DNA from: Rubrivivax sp.
Lineage (GTDB): Bacteria; Pseudomonadota; Gammaproteobacteria; Burkholderiales; Burkholderiaceae_C
Reading direction: 5' to 3'
Length of the DNA: 64,000 nt
Assembly (NCBI GenBank): GCA_019635315.1
Contig: JAHBZT010000005.1
Span: 310,001-374,000 of the forward strand
A program made the translations under genes and the position numbers. Shown one piece after another: positions 1 through 9,234 of this stretch (positions within the stretch are counted from its first letter, which is position 1; the number at the start of each line of letters is the position of its first letter). The notes beneath the pieces were generated by a model, which was not told the origin of the DNA, made no database searches, and saw nothing but the letters and a program-made list of their open reading frames with translations.

Positions 1-496
1 CGCGCTCGCGCGTGCCCTGCACGACGAGCTTGCCCACGCCCAGGTCCTCCAGCGCCTTCCACAGCTGCGGGTTGTACTGGCGCGTCAGCGCCATCGCGAT
101 CGGCAGCGGGTCGCGCCGGCCCAGCACGCCGGCCAGCCGCAGCACGACGTCGAAGGGCAGCGACACCAGGCCGCCCTCGGCCTGCTCGATGAGCCGGCTG
201 TCGCCGAGGCCGACGGCGTCGCTGACCTCGGCCAGCGTCAGCCCGGCGGCCTCGCGCCAGTGGCGCAGCTGGCGCCCGGCGCGTGCCACCGCGGTACGCG
301 TGGCCGGGCTCTTCAGCCGCGACTGCGCCAGCGACAGGCCCAGGTCGGTGGCGCCGCCGGCCACGCCGAGCAGCGTATCGGCCCAGCCGCGCACCTGGCG
401 CGCCAGCGAGACCAGTGGCGGGTCGGCCGCCGCCGGCGCGGCGACCGCCTTGCGGCGGGGGCGGCTCGTCACGGAAGGGCGCGAGGACTGGACCAT
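1..496 (-). CDS. Helix-turn-helix transcriptional regulator, 3' end outside window
   Basis: The gene starts at the ATG complementary to 494-496 and is still open at base 1, so about 165 codons are visible. The first 25 residues are basic and Ala-rich. An XRE/Cro-type helix-turn-helix follows at about residues 78-115, with LRHWREAAGLTLAEVSDAVG and then GDSRLIEQAEGG, where the second helix would read DNA. After it comes a segment containing DPLPIAMALTRQYNP. The fold and the position of the HTH are seen in the translation; the target genes are unknown. It is transcribed away from glgX, with 159 bases between its start and the glgX stop, so it is not in the glgX transcript. A stand-alone one-component regulator is the likely role. 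Confidence 0.7.
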   Translation of the reverse strand, partial: MVQSSRPSVTSRPRRKAVAAPAAADPPLVSLARQVRGWADTLLGVAGGATDLGLSLAQSRLKSPATRTAVARAGRQLRHWREAAGLTLAEVSDAVGLGDSRLIEQAEGGLVSLPFDVVLRLAGVLGRRDPLPIAMALTRQYNPQLWKALEDLGVGKLVVQGTRER

Positions 497-655
497 GGGC
501 GGGCTCCGGCTGGGCGCGGCCGACAACCGCCGCGCACCGGCCCGAGTGTGTCAGCCGGCGGCGCGCGCGGACCTGGGGTCTGTGCCGAGCCGGGCGCCGG
601 CGGCCGGCCGCCCGGATCGCGCGCCGGCCGGGTGCGGCGCGGCACCGGCGCGGGG

Positions 656-2773
656 TCAGCGCGGCGCCGGCCCCGGCGCAGCGAGATGCGCGAACAGCAC
701 GACCACCGAGCGCGCGCCGACGCGGTGCGTGGCGCCGGCGACGACCTCGCCGCCGGGAGGCATCACCAGGTCGTCGGGCGCCGCGCGTGCGCTGTCGATG
801 ACGCGGCGCCAGGCTGCGCCGGCCGCCGCGGCGTCCTCGGGCAGCGCCGGCAGCTCGAAGTCCAGCGGCTCCCAGAAGGCGTTGATCGCGAAATGCATCA
901 GCACGTCGCCGGACAGGCTGCTCGCGGTGACCGCCAGGCTGTGCGAGCGGTGCTCGCGGTCGGGCCGGCCCAGGCGCACGCCGTGCAGCTGCACGCGGGC
1001 ATGCTGCATCACCTCGGCCAGCGTCAGGTGGTGGGCGTCGCGCACCGACTCGCGCAGCGCGCGGATCGCGATCAGCCCGCGCACGAAGCGGCGCAGCCCG
1101 GCGTGGCACTCGACCGCCGACCAGTCGAACCAGCTCGTCTCGTTGTCCTGGCAATAGGCGTTGTTGTTGCCGTGCTGGGTGCGCCGCACCTCGTCGCCCA
1201 TCAGCAGCATCGGCGTGCCCAGCGACAGCAGGTTGATGGCCAGCAGGTTCTTGATCTGGCGCAGGCGCAGCGCCTCGACCGCGGGGTCGTCGCTCGGTCC
1301 CTCGACGCCGCAGTTCCAGCTCAGGTTGTGGTCGCTGCCGTCGCGGTTGCCCTCGCGGTTGGCCTCGTTGTGCTTGCGCTCGTAGGACACGAGGTCCTCG
1401 AGCGTGAAGCCGTCGTGGCAGGTCACGAAGTTGATGCTCTGCGCCGGCTCGCGCGGCGTCGCGCCGTAGAGGTCGGGGCTGCCCATGACGCGGTTGGCCA
1501 GGCGCTCGACCATGCCCTCGTCGCCGCGCACGAAGGCGCGCACGTCGTCGCGGAACTGGCCGTTCCACTCCTTCCAGCTCTCGCCGCCGAAGCGGCCGAC
1601 CTGGTACAGCCCGGCGGCGTCCCAGGCCTCGGCGATCAGCTTGGTGCCGGCGAGCACGGGGTCGGATTCGATGTCCCACAGCACCGGTGCATTGGCCAGC
1701 GGCCGGCCATCGTGGTCGCGCGCGAGGATGGACGCGAGGTCGAAGCGGAAGCCGTCGACATGCATCACGCGCACCCAGTGGCGCAGGCTGTCCAGGATCA
1801 TGCGCCGCACCACGGCCTGGTTGGCGTTGAGCGTGTTGCCGGTGCCGCTGTAGTTGAGCGGCCGGCCGGCGGCGTCGCGCATGTAGTAGGTGCCGTCGGC
1901 CAGGCCGCGCCAGCTCAGCGTCGGTCCGTCGGCATCGCCCTCGGTGGTGTGGTTGTAGACCACGTCCAGCAGCACCTCGATGCCGGCACGGTGCAGCGCC
2001 TTGACCATGTCGCGGAATTCGTCCAGCACCGCCAGCGGCTGCCCCGGCGTGCACGAGTAGCCGGCGTGGGGCGCGAAGAACGACATCGGCGAGTAGCCCC
2101 AGTAGTTGCTCAGCCCCGGCGGCGCGTCCTGGGCGTCGAACTGGAAGACCGGCAGCAGGCCGACCGCGGTGATGCCCAGCTCGCGCAGGTAGGGGATCTT
2201 CTCGACCACGCCGGCATAGGTGCCGCGGCGCCCGGGCGCGATGCCGGAATTCGGGTGCCGCGTGAAGCCGCCGACATGCATCTCGTAGATGACGGTCTGC
2301 GCGAACGGCCGGCGCAGCGGCAGGTCGCCGTTCCAGTCGTAGCGGCGCAGGTCGGCGACCACGCTCTTGGCGGCCTGCGCATCGTTGCGGCCGAGGCCGG
2401 CGGCCGCGGCACGGCGGTAGCCGGCTGGCATCGCGACGGCCACGCCGTAGGGGTCCAGCAGCACCTTGTCGGGGTCGAAGCGAAAGCCGCGTTCCGGTGC
2501 ATGCGGACCATGGGCACGCCAGGCGTAGAGCTGCCCGGGCGCTAGTCCGGGCACGTAGACATGCCAGTAGTGGCCGCTGCGGTGCACGCGCGCGTCGAGC
2601 CGAAGTTCGCGCGCCGGCGCCGCGTCGTCGACGCCGTCGTACAGCAGCAGGTCCAGCCGCTCGGCGCCGCGTGCATAGACGCTGAAATTGACGCCGTCGC
2701 GAGACGGCGTCGCGCCCAGCGGGTGCGGGCGGCCCGGCGTGGGCGCGGCGCTGCGCGGGCCCGCGCCGCTCAC
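656..2773 (-). CDS. glgX: Glycogen debranching enzyme GlgX (isoamylase type, GH13)
   Basis: This 705-residue protein hydrolyses alpha-1,6 branches in glycogen-derived limit dextrins in the cytoplasm. It has an N-terminal CBM48-like domain (DGVNFSVYARGAERLDLLLYD) and a GH13 barrel with the conserved blocks LLDVVYNHT, MHVDGFRFDLAS (catalytic Asp), KLIAEAWDAAG (acid Glu) and FVTCHDGFTLEDL. The length fits the family. The start chosen is the GTG at 2771-2773, which overlaps the TGA of the upstream LanC-like gene (GTGA). Starts further upstream would lengthen the protein with non-homologous, out-of-family residues. No other glycogen gene is in the window. The overlap implies translational coupling with the LanC-like gene. 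Confidence 0.93.
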   Translation of the reverse strand: MSGAGPRSAAPTPGRPHPLGATPSRDGVNFSVYARGAERLDLLLYDGVDDAAPARELRLDARVHRSGHYWHVYVPGLAPGQLYAWRAHGPHAPERGFRFDPDKVLLDPYGVAVAMPAGYRRAAAAGLGRNDAQAAKSVVADLRRYDWNGDLPLRRPFAQTVIYEMHVGGFTRHPNSGIAPGRRGTYAGVVEKIPYLRELGITAVGLLPVFQFDAQDAPPGLSNYWGYSPMSFFAPHAGYSCTPGQPLAVLDEFRDMVKALHRAGIEVLLDVVYNHTTEGDADGPTLSWRGLADGTYYMRDAAGRPLNYSGTGNTLNANQAVVRRMILDSLRHWVRVMHVDGFRFDLASILARDHDGRPLANAPVLWDIESDPVLAGTKLIAEAWDAAGLYQVGRFGGESWKEWNGQFRDDVRAFVRGDEGMVERLANRVMGSPDLYGATPREPAQSINFVTCHDGFTLEDLVSYERKHNEANREGNRDGSDHNLSWNCGVEGPSDDPAVEALRLRQIKNLLAINLLSLGTPMLLMGDEVRRTQHGNNNAYCQDNETSWFDWSAVECHAGLRRFVRGLIAIRALRESVRDAHHLTLAEVMQHARVQLHGVRLGRPDREHRSHSLAVTASSLSGDVLMHFAINAFWEPLDFELPALPEDAAAAGAAWRRVIDSARAAPDDLVMPPGGEVVAGATHRVGARSVVVLFAHLAAPGPAPR

Positions 2774-3981
2774 TGCAGCAGGTCCAGGCCCGGCAGGGCG
2801 CCCTGCCCCTGCAGGCAATGCCACAGGTAGACGGCCAGGCCCGCATCGCCGGTCCACAGCGTGTAGCGCCCGCGCCCGGTGGCCTGGACCAGGCGCTCGC
2901 GCTGCACCAGCGCATGCATCGCGAAGGAACGGGCATGGTCCAGCCACTGCGCATCACCGGTGCGCCGGTGCAGCGCCAGGAAGGCATAGCCATTGCCCGC
3001 GGTGCCGTGGCACAGGCCGTAGCCCTTGACCAGCGGACCGGCCTGCCATACGGCCCGGCCGGCGGCCAGCAGCAGGGCGTCGAAGGCCGGCAGCCGGCCG
3101 GGCGGCAGGTCCGCCGTCGCGGCGATCACCCCGGGCGCGCCGTGGCACCACTGCATCAGCAGGCGCGGGCGGCCCGGCCGCGGCGTGTAGGTGCCTGGCG
3201 GCCAGTTGACGGCATCGCCTTCACGCAGCGCCAGCGCCTGCAGGGTCTCGGCGCAGCGCTCGTACAGGGCTTCGCGGCGCCCGGCGTCGAGCAGCGACGC
3301 GCCCTTCAGCAGCGGGTAGACGTTGCCGGCAAAGCCATGACCGGCCCCCAGGTACTGCACGATGGTCCCGTACAGGTCCTGGGTCCACAGGTGGCAATGC
3401 GCGGCCTCGTCGTGAACCCAGGTCCGCCATAGCTGCTCGACATTGGCCAGGAACAGCGCGCGCCAGCGCGGCTCGCTGGTGGCCTGCCACAGGTGCCAGG
3501 CCGCGACCATGGTGCCCGGTGCCGCCCACAGCGACTCGTTGGTCGGGTTCGGAATGTTGGCGCGCACGGCCTCGTGCAGCCGGTCGGCCGACTCGGCCGA
3601 GCCGGTCATGCGCCACCAGGCCAGCAGGATCCCGACCTCGCCGAGAAAGTACGACGGCACGACTTCGCTGGTGTCGGGGTCCGCCAGGTAGGCGGCGTGG
3701 ACCGCGGCGATCTCGGTGGCGGGTTCGCTGCGCAGCGTCACCGCGCCGGCGCGCTGCAGCATCCACAGCGCCCACAGCAGGCCGGCACGGCCCAGGTACA
3801 GGCTCTTGAAGCCGCCGCGCGGCGAGTCGCCGTCCTCGTCCAGCGCATGCACCGGCCAGGCGCCGTCGGGCCCGCGCGCGCCCTCGATGTCCGCCACGAT
3901 CCCGCGCAGCGCGGCCTGCACGCGGGGCGCGTCCCAGACGCCCCCTGCCAGCGCCTCGTGACGGTCGGATTCGAACAGCAT
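2770..3981 (-). CDS. Stand-alone LanC-like (lanthionine synthetase C-family) protein
   Basis: A 403-residue alpha/alpha-toroid protein. The zinc-site motifs of the LanC/LanCL family are all visible: GAGHGFAGN at about 212-220, QWCHGAPG with Cys279/His280, and YGLCHGTAGNGY with Cys324/His325. In lantibiotic LanC these residues bind the zinc that activates the Cys thiol for lanthionine ring closure. No precursor peptide, LanB dehydratase, LanM or export gene is nearby, so it is not an ordinary lantibiotic cyclase. Eukaryotic LanCL proteins act on dehydrated Ser/Thr in proteins, and a similar repair or modification role is possible here. It is the first gene of a two-gene unit whose second gene is glgX. 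A GGGGGAGG ribosome site lies upstream of the ATG at 3981. Confidence 0.85.
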   Translation of the reverse strand: MLFESDRHEALAGGVWDAPRVQAALRGIVADIEGARGPDGAWPVHALDEDGDSPRGGFKSLYLGRAGLLWALWMLQRAGAVTLRSEPATEIAAVHAAYLADPDTSEVVPSYFLGEVGILLAWWRMTGSAESADRLHEAVRANIPNPTNESLWAAPGTMVAAWHLWQATSEPRWRALFLANVEQLWRTWVHDEAAHCHLWTQDLYGTIVQYLGAGHGFAGNVYPLLKGASLLDAGRREALYERCAETLQALALREGDAVNWPPGTYTPRPGRPRLLMQWCHGAPGVIAATADLPPGRLPAFDALLLAAGRAVWQAGPLVKGYGLCHGTAGNGYAFLALHRRTGDAQWLDHARSFAMHALVQRERLVQATGRGRYTLWTGDAGLAVYLWHCLQGQGALPGLDLLQ

Positions 3982-4081
3982 CGGCCCTGCCTCCCCCGAA
4001 TCGTGCTGCCGGCGCTGCGGGCGTTGCCGGCACCGGCGCCCAGCGTAGCGCAGCCGGGCGCGGCCGGGCGGGCCGCCGGCG

Positions 4082-4849
4082 CTACTCGAACTTCACCGCC
4101 ACGCCCACCGTCAGCAGCGTGTCGGTGCTCTTGCGTCCCGGGCCCGGCTCGCTGTTGTAGGCCATGGTCGCGCCGACGGTCAGGTTCATCGTGCTCGTCA
4201 TCGCCACCGCCAGCCCGGCGTCCCAGTTGGCGCGGTACTCGCCGGTATTCTTCAGGTTCGGCAGCACGGTCAGCCGCTGCTTGAAGCTGGTCGTCTCGCT
4301 GAACTTGTGCGTGGACTCCTCGCCGATCAGCAGCCCGGCATAGTCGTAGCTGCCGCGCGTGCGGCCGTCGATCAGCATCGGGCTGATGTAGCGGTCGCTG
4401 GTGTAGGTCACGCCGCCGAAGATGTCGAAGGTCAGCGCATCGGACTTCAGCACGTGCCAGCCGAGGCCGCCGCTGCCCTGGCTGCGCAGCTTCAGGTTGG
4501 CAAACTTGTTGCGCTCCAGGTCCAGGCCGCCGAAGGCGAAGAAGCTGGGCGTCAGGTCCTGGTCGTGGCGGCCGCCGAGGCGGAACTGCTCGCCGGTGGT
4601 CACGCCGCCGGCGCGCGCGTACTGCGCATTGGCATAGACCGAGGTCTTGTAGTTCGCCGTCGCGCGCACGCCGTCGAAGGTCAGCGAGGCATTCGTCGCG
4701 TCGGTATTGCCCGACGAGGTGCTGGCACCCAGCCCCAGCGCGGCGCGGAAGCGGCCGTCGGGCTTCAGCGTGGCCTGCGCGTGGGCGGTGCCGGCCGCGA
4801 GGGCGGCGACGGCGAGCGTGAGCAGCGGCAGGGTCCTGGTGTTCTTCAT
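4082..4849 (-). CDS. DUF481 family outer-membrane protein (YdiY-like)
   Basis: A 255-residue secreted protein. The start at 4849 gives a clear signal peptide (MKNTRTLPLLTLAVAALA) with cleavage after AHA. The mature part consists of repeated beta-strand-like segments, such as GASTSSGNTDATNASLTFDG and YKTSVYANAQYARAG, that fit a small outer-membrane barrel, and it ends in VGVAVKFE. DUF481 proteins include E. coli YdiY and salt-induced outer-membrane proteins; their function is poorly known. A longer in-frame reading to 5011 exists but its extra residues are not membrane- or family-like. The gene lies 136 bases from the nrdJ stop on the same strand, probably as a separate unit. Confidence 0.82.
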   Translation of the reverse strand: MKNTRTLPLLTLAVAALAAGTAHAQATLKPDGRFRAALGLGASTSSGNTDATNASLTFDGVRATANYKTSVYANAQYARAGGVTTGEQFRLGGRHDQDLTPSFFAFGGLDLERNKFANLKLRSQGSGGLGWHVLKSDALTFDIFGGVTYTSDRYISPMLIDGRTRGSYDYAGLLIGEESTHKFSETTSFKQRLTVLPNLKNTGEYRANWDAGLAVAMTSTMNLTVGATMAYNSEPGPGRKSTDTLLTVGVAVKFE

Positions 4850-4985
4850 GCGGGGTCTCCGGTTCAGGGCAAACGCGTACCCTAACCCGAGCAGACTAGA
4901 CCCCGCGCCGGGTGCCGCATTGCGCGAACGCAACCCCTGCCAGCGGCTGTGCCGCGCGCGCCACAGGCGCGTGCGGCGCAAGGCC

Positions 4986-7940
4986 CTACCCGCACTGGCC
5001 GACGTAGCCACAGGCGGTGCAGAAGTCGCAGCCGTCCTTGTGGATCAGCGTCGCGTTGCCGCACTCCGGGCAGGGCCGGCCGGGCAGCGGGCGCGCCGCG
5101 GCACCGTCGGCCGGCGCGTCGAGCACGCCCATGCGCGCGAGCGGGAAGCCGTCCTCGTCGAGCACGCCCAGCATCGCGTAGCGGTGGATGACCAGCCGCG
5201 CCACGTAGGCCACCGTCGACGGCCACAGCTGCTGCCGGCGCTGGCCCTCGGGCAGCCCGGGCACGAAGGCCATGAACTGGCCCAGCGGTTCGGCATAGTT
5301 GAGCAGCTTGCGCAGCTTCATGCCGACCCAGGCCGGGTCGATGACGCGCATGTCCAGCGACAGCACGCGCGCCAGCCCGTCCAGTGCCTTCGGGTAGTTG
5401 CCTGCGAAGCCGATCGCGCACGGGCGCGTCACCGTGCCGCCGTCGGGCGAAGGCAGCGTGACTTCCTTCAGCGTCAGCGTGAAGGCTTCGCCGCTGGCCG
5501 GGTTGTCGATGTCCACCGCCCAGGCCAGCGTGCCCGAGGGGCCGGTCTTGGGCTCGTCGCGGCTGAACAGCGCGTCGATCACCGGCGTCGGCCCGCCGGG
5601 GGCCAGCGCGCCGAGCTGCTCGCAGCGCCAGCGGATCACCGCCGCCACCGCGGCGACGACGCCGGGGAAGGGGCGCGGCGTGCCGTCGGGCGGGAACGGC
5701 ATCTCGAAGGCGCGCTCCTCGGCCACGGTGGCCAGCGCGTCGAGCTTGAGCCGCACCCAGGCCGCGTCGTTGGTGCGCAGGTCCATCGACAGCGTCTTGG
5801 CCAGCGCGCCCAGGCCGCGCGGCTGCTCGGCGCCGTTGACCCAGACCTCGAAGGGGCGAGCCCGGACCGAGCCCGTCCCTGCGGACGGGCGCGTGCCTGG
5901 CGAGCGACCGCCGGCGTGCTCGCCGGCGGGCTGGGCCGCGCCGGCATCGTCATCGGTCTCGCCGACGAAGAGCGCGAAGTCGCCGAAGGCGTGGTGGATC
6001 ATGAAGGTCCAGGCCGGGTTGCCGGCCGGCAGCTCGGGCCGCCCCGGCCAGCGCAGGCTGGCCAGCACCGGCGCCGGCAGCCGCTCCAGCGCCAGGCGGC
6101 GATTGGCGCCGTCCGCACCGCCGCCGTCGATGCGCATCGGCGTCGCCGGCTGTGGCGTCACGCTGAGGACCGATCCGAGCACGCTGTTGGGCCGGTAGGT
6201 CGCCAGCCCCTTGGCGCCACCCGCCCAGGCCTGCAGGTAGAGGTCCTGGAACTGCTCGTAGGGGTAGTCCTCGGGCACGTTGACGGTCTTGCTGATCGCG
6301 CTGTCGATGAAGGGCGCGACCGCGGCGACCATCGCGGCATGGTCCTGCGCGCTCATCTCGAGCGCGGTCACGAAGGCCGGCGGCAGCGGCGCGTCCGCGC
6401 CCTTCAGGTGCCGCCACAGCCGCCAGGCATGGTCCTCGACCTGGTATTCGCGCGTGCTGCCGTCGGCCTGGCGCTTCTTGCGCGTATAGGTCCACGAGAA
6501 CGGCGGCTCGATGCCGTTGCTGGCGTTGTCGGCGAAGGCCAGGCTGATGGTGCCGGTGGGTGCGATCGACACCAGGTGCGAATTGCGCAGGCCCTGGCGG
6601 CGGATCTTCTCGCGCAGCGGCGCCGGCAGGCGCGACGCGAAGCGCCCGCCGGCGAACAGCAGGTCGGCGTTGAACAGCGGGAAGGCGCCGCGCTCGGCCG
6701 CGAGGTCGGCCGACGCGTCGTAGGCGGCGTCGCGCATCAGCTCGGCGATGCGCGCGGCCATCGCGCGCGCCGGCGCGCTGTCGTAGCGCAGGCCGAGCAG
6801 GATCAGCGCGTCGCCCAGGCCGGTGAAGCCCAGGCCGACACGCCGCTTGCGCCGCGCCTCCTGCTGCTGCTGCGGCAGCGGCCAGGGCGTCAGGTCGAGC
6901 ACGTTGTCCAGCATGCGCACCGCCGTGCGCACCAGCGCCGCGAAGCCGGCCTCGTCGAAGCGGGCGCCGGGCTCGAAAGGCTCGCGCACGAAGCGCGTCA
7001 GGTCGATCGAGCCCAGGCAGCAGCAGCCGTAGGGCGGCAGCGGCTGCTCGCCGCAGGGGTTGGAGGTGGCGATGGTCTCGCAGTAGGCGAGGTTGTTGTC
7101 GCGGTTGATGGCATCCAGGAACAGCACGCCGGGCTCGGCATGGTCGTAGGTGCTGCGCATGACCTGGTCCCACAACGCACGCGCGCGCACGCGGCGGTAG
7201 ACCCACGAGCCGTCGCCGCGCTGGTGGGCGCCGGCCGCCTTCTGCGCCGGGCCGGGTTCGGCACGGTGCACCAGCTCGACCTCGCCGTCGTCCTGCACCG
7301 CCTGCATGAAGGCGTCGGTGACGCCGACCGAGAGATTGAAATTCTTCAGCGCCCCCTGGTCCTTGGCATGGATGAATTCCTCGACGTCCGGGTGGTCGCA
7401 GCGCAGCACGCCCATCTGCGCGCCGCGGCGCGAGCCGGCGCTCTCCACCGTCTCGCAGCTGCGGTCGAAGACATGCATGTAGCTGACCGGGCCGGAGGCG
7501 CTGCTGCGCGTGCTGCCGACCCAGGCGCCGCGCGGGCGGATGCGGCTGAAGTCGTAGCCGACGCCGCCGCCGCGGCGCATGGTCTCGGCGGCCTCGGCCA
7601 GCGCGGTATAGATGCCGGGGTGGCCTTCGTCGTCCTGCGTGATGCTGTCGCCGACCGGCTGCACGAAGCAGTTGATCAGCGTCGCCGTCAGCTCGGTGCC
7701 GGCGGCGGACTGGATGCGGCCGGCGGGGATGAAGCCACCGTCCAGCGCCTGCGCGAAGCGCTGCTCCCAGGCCGCACGCTCGTCGGCCTGCTCGACCGAG
7801 GCCAGCGCGCGCGCGACGCGGCGGTGCACGTCGGCGATGCTCTGCTCGCCGTCCTTGGCGTACTTCTCCAGCAGCACGTCGGCGCTGATCGGCTGCGCGG
7901 GCAGCGCGCGGGGTTTCTTGCGGGTGGTCGTGGTGCTCAT
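4986..7940 (-). CDS. nrdJ: Adenosylcobalamin-dependent (class II) ribonucleoside-diphosphate reductase
   Basis: A 984-residue cytoplasmic enzyme that reduces ribonucleotides to deoxyribonucleotides using an adenosylcobalamin radical. Seen motifs are [13 protein letters not shown] (first redox Cys), [27 protein letters not shown] with the radical/active Cys, [12 protein letters not shown], and a C-terminal CPECG...[14 protein letters not shown] that recycles the disulfide. A middle region of about 250 residues ([16 protein letters not shown]) carries the extra module common in proteobacterial NrdJ. A palindromic element, arms 5871-5878 and 5883-5890, is embedded in frame and encodes a Gly/Arg-rich stretch before PFEVW that looks like an insertion. 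The gene is divergent from serC, with 205 bases between the starts. I saw no cobalamin riboswitch there. Confidence 0.95.
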   Translation of the reverse strand: MSTTTTRKKPRALPAQPISADVLLEKYAKDGEQSIADVHRRVARALASVEQADERAAWEQRFAQALDGGFIPAGRIQSAAGTELTATLINCFVQPVGDSITQDDEGHPGIYTALAEAAETMRRGGGVGYDFSRIRPRGAWVGSTRSSASGPVSYMHVFDRSCETVESAGSRRGAQMGVLRCDHPDVEEFIHAKDQGALKNFNLSVGVTDAFMQAVQDDGEVELVHRAEPGPAQKAAGAHQRGDGSWVYRRVRARALWDQVMRSTYDHAEPGVLFLDAINRDNNLAYCETIATSNPCGEQPLPPYGCCCLGSIDLTRFVREPFEPGARFDEAGFAALVRTAVRMLDNVLDLTPWPLPQQQQEARRKRRVGLGFTGLGDALILLGLRYDSAPARAMAARIAELMRDAAYDASADLAAERGAFPLFNADLLFAGGRFASRLPAPLREKIRRQGLRNSHLVSIAPTGTISLAFADNASNGIEPPFSWTYTRKKRQADGSTREYQVEDHAWRLWRHLKGADAPLPPAFVTALEMSAQDHAAMVAAVAPFIDSAISKTVNVPEDYPYEQFQDLYLQAWAGGAKGLATYRPNSVLGSVLSVTPQPATPMRIDGGGADGANRRLALERLPAPVLASLRWPGRPELPAGNPAWTFMIHHAFGDFALFVGETDDDAGAAQPAGEHAGGRSPGTRPSAGTGSVRARPFEVWVNGAEQPRGLGALAKTLSMDLRTNDAAWVRLKLDALATVAEERAFEMPFPPDGTPRPFPGVVAAVAAVIRWRCEQLGALAPGGPTPVIDALFSRDEPKTGPSGTLAWAVDIDNPASGEAFTLTLKEVTLPSPDGGTVTRPCAIGFAGNYPKALDGLARVLSLDMRVIDPAWVGMKLRKLLNYAEPLGQFMAFVPGLPEGQRRQQLWPSTVAYVARLVIHRYAMLGVLDEDGFPLARMGVLDAPADGAAARPLPGRPCPECGNATLIHKDGCDFCTACGYVGQCG
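5871..5890. repeat. Palindromic element inside nrdJ
   Basis: Perfect inverted repeat with 8-base arms (gcccgtcc / ggacgggc) and a ctgc loop. The same 18-base core cccgtccctgcggacggg recurs in the intergenic hairpin at 20704-20721. Inside nrdJ it lies in a stretch, roughly 5850-5940, encoding residues that look foreign to the family. The same stretch also contains the short repeats cgagcccgg and ggcgagcga. It resembles a small intergenic palindromic repeat that has entered a reading frame. Confidence 0.6.
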
Positions 7941-8109
7941 CGTGGGCGTGGCGGCGGCCGCCGGGGCCGCGCGGGCGTCGGTGTCTCAGGGGCGTTCCAG
8001 GACCGCACCTTACTCCCACGACGGCCGTCATGGACTTTGCCTGGATCAAGGACGAAAGCCGCGGCGCGTGGCACCGGTCGGCCTGCGCCGAGGGCAGCGG
8101 CCGCACCCG

Positions 8110-8115
8110 GATAAT
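8110..8115 (+). promoter_or_regulatory. Possible -10 element (gataat) upstream of serC
   Basis: The hexamer gataat is an A/T island in otherwise GC-rich DNA, 30 bases before the serC ATG. No convincing -35 box lies at the right distance. A GGAG ribosome site (8136-8139) precedes the ATG. Confidence 0.3.
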
Positions 8116-8145
8116 CGACGCCGTCGCCCTGCCGGAGAAGCCCCG

Positions 8146-9234
8146 ATGTCGCGTGTCTACAACTTCAGCGCCGGACCTGCCGCGCTGCCGGAGCCGGTGC
8201 TGCGCCAGTGCGCCGACGAGATGCTCGACTGGCACGGCTCGGGCATGTCGGTGATGGAGATGAGCCACCGCGGCCCGGAATTCATGGCCATCCATGCCGA
8301 GGCGCAGGCGCTGCTGCGCCAGCTGCTCGGCCTGCCGTCGAACTACCGCACGCTGTTCCTGCAGGGCGGCGCGATCGCCGAGAACGCCATCGTGCCGATG
8401 AACCTGATCGGCCGCGCGAATGCGCGCAAGGCCGACTACATCGACACCGGCGAGTGGTCCAGGAAGTCCATCAAGGAGGCGAAGAAATACGGGCAGGTCA
8501 ACGTCGCCGCCAGCGGCTCGGCAGGCGGCTATACCGCGGTGCCGCCGCGCGAGACCTGGCAGCTGGACCCCGGCGCGGCCTACGTGCACATCTGCAGCAA
8601 CGAGACGATCGGCGGCGTCGAATACCACTTCGACCCCGACACCGGCGACGTGCCGCTGGTCGCCGACATGTCCAGCAACCTGCTCAGCCGACCGCTGGAC
8701 GTGAGCCGGTACGGGCTGATCTACGGCGGCGCGCAGAAGAATATCGGCCCCGCCGGGCTGACCATCGTCATCGTGCGCGAGGACCTGCTCGGCCATGCGC
8801 TGCCCGAGACGCCCTCGGCCTTCGACTACAAGACGGTGGCCGACAACGACAGCATGTACAACACGCCGCCGACCTGGGCGATCTACGTCGCCGGGCTGGT
8901 CTTCCGCTGGATCGAGCAGCAGGGCGGCCTGGCCGCGATGGCGGCGCACAACCAGGCCAAGGCCGACCTGCTCTACGGCCACCTGGACGCCAGCGGTTTC
9001 TACCGCTGCCCGGTGCAGCCGGGCAGCCGCTCGCGCATGAACGTGCCCTTCAAGCTGGCCGACGAGAAGCTCGACGCCGCCTTCCTGAAGGGCGCGGAGG
9101 AGCGCGGGCTGGTGCAGCTCAAGGGCCACCGTTCGGTCGGCGGCATGCGCGCGTCGATCTACAACGCGATGCCGCTCGCGGGCGTGCAGGCGCTGGTGGA
9201 CTACATGAAGGCCTTCGAGGCGCGCCATGGCTGA
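8146..9234 (+). CDS. serC: Phosphoserine aminotransferase
   Basis: A 362-residue PLP enzyme that converts 3-phosphohydroxypyruvate and glutamate to phosphoserine and 2-oxoglutarate (serine synthesis; also used in B6 synthesis). The N-terminus [16 protein letters not shown] is the family signature. [14 protein letters not shown] and LFLQGGA follow, and the PLP lysine is in [12 protein letters not shown]. The phosphate-binding C-terminal segment is [14 protein letters not shown]. The start at 8146 follows GGAG at 8 bases and matches the family length. The stop overlaps the serA start by 8 bases, so the two serine-pathway genes are translationally coupled. Confidence 0.97.
   Translation: MSRVYNFSAGPAALPEPVLRQCADEMLDWHGSGMSVMEMSHRGPEFMAIHAEAQALLRQLLGLPSNYRTLFLQGGAIAENAIVPMNLIGRANARKADYIDTGEWSRKSIKEAKKYGQVNVAASGSAGGYTAVPPRETWQLDPGAAYVHICSNETIGGVEYHFDPDTGDVPLVADMSSNLLSRPLDVSRYGLIYGGAQKNIGPAGLTIVIVREDLLGHALPETPSAFDYKTVADNDSMYNTPPTWAIYVAGLVFRWIEQQGGLAAMAAHNQAKADLLYGHLDASGFYRCPVQPGSRSRMNVPFKLADEKLDAAFLKGAEERGLVQLKGHRSVGGMRASIYNAMPLAGVQALVDYMKAFEARHG

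Noticed and set aside
4707-8114. Very long open frame opposite nrdJ, and similar ones opposite other genes (for example 5950-9228 and 42105-45944)
   Set aside because: High GC makes stop codons rare on all frames. These translations are Arg/Ala/Gly/His-rich, lack motifs and overlap genes with clear families.
7941-8145. Cobalamin riboswitch upstream of nrdJ
   Set aside because: The 205-base region lacks a recognisable B12 box (GCCACTG-type) and extended fold, so I do not claim one.
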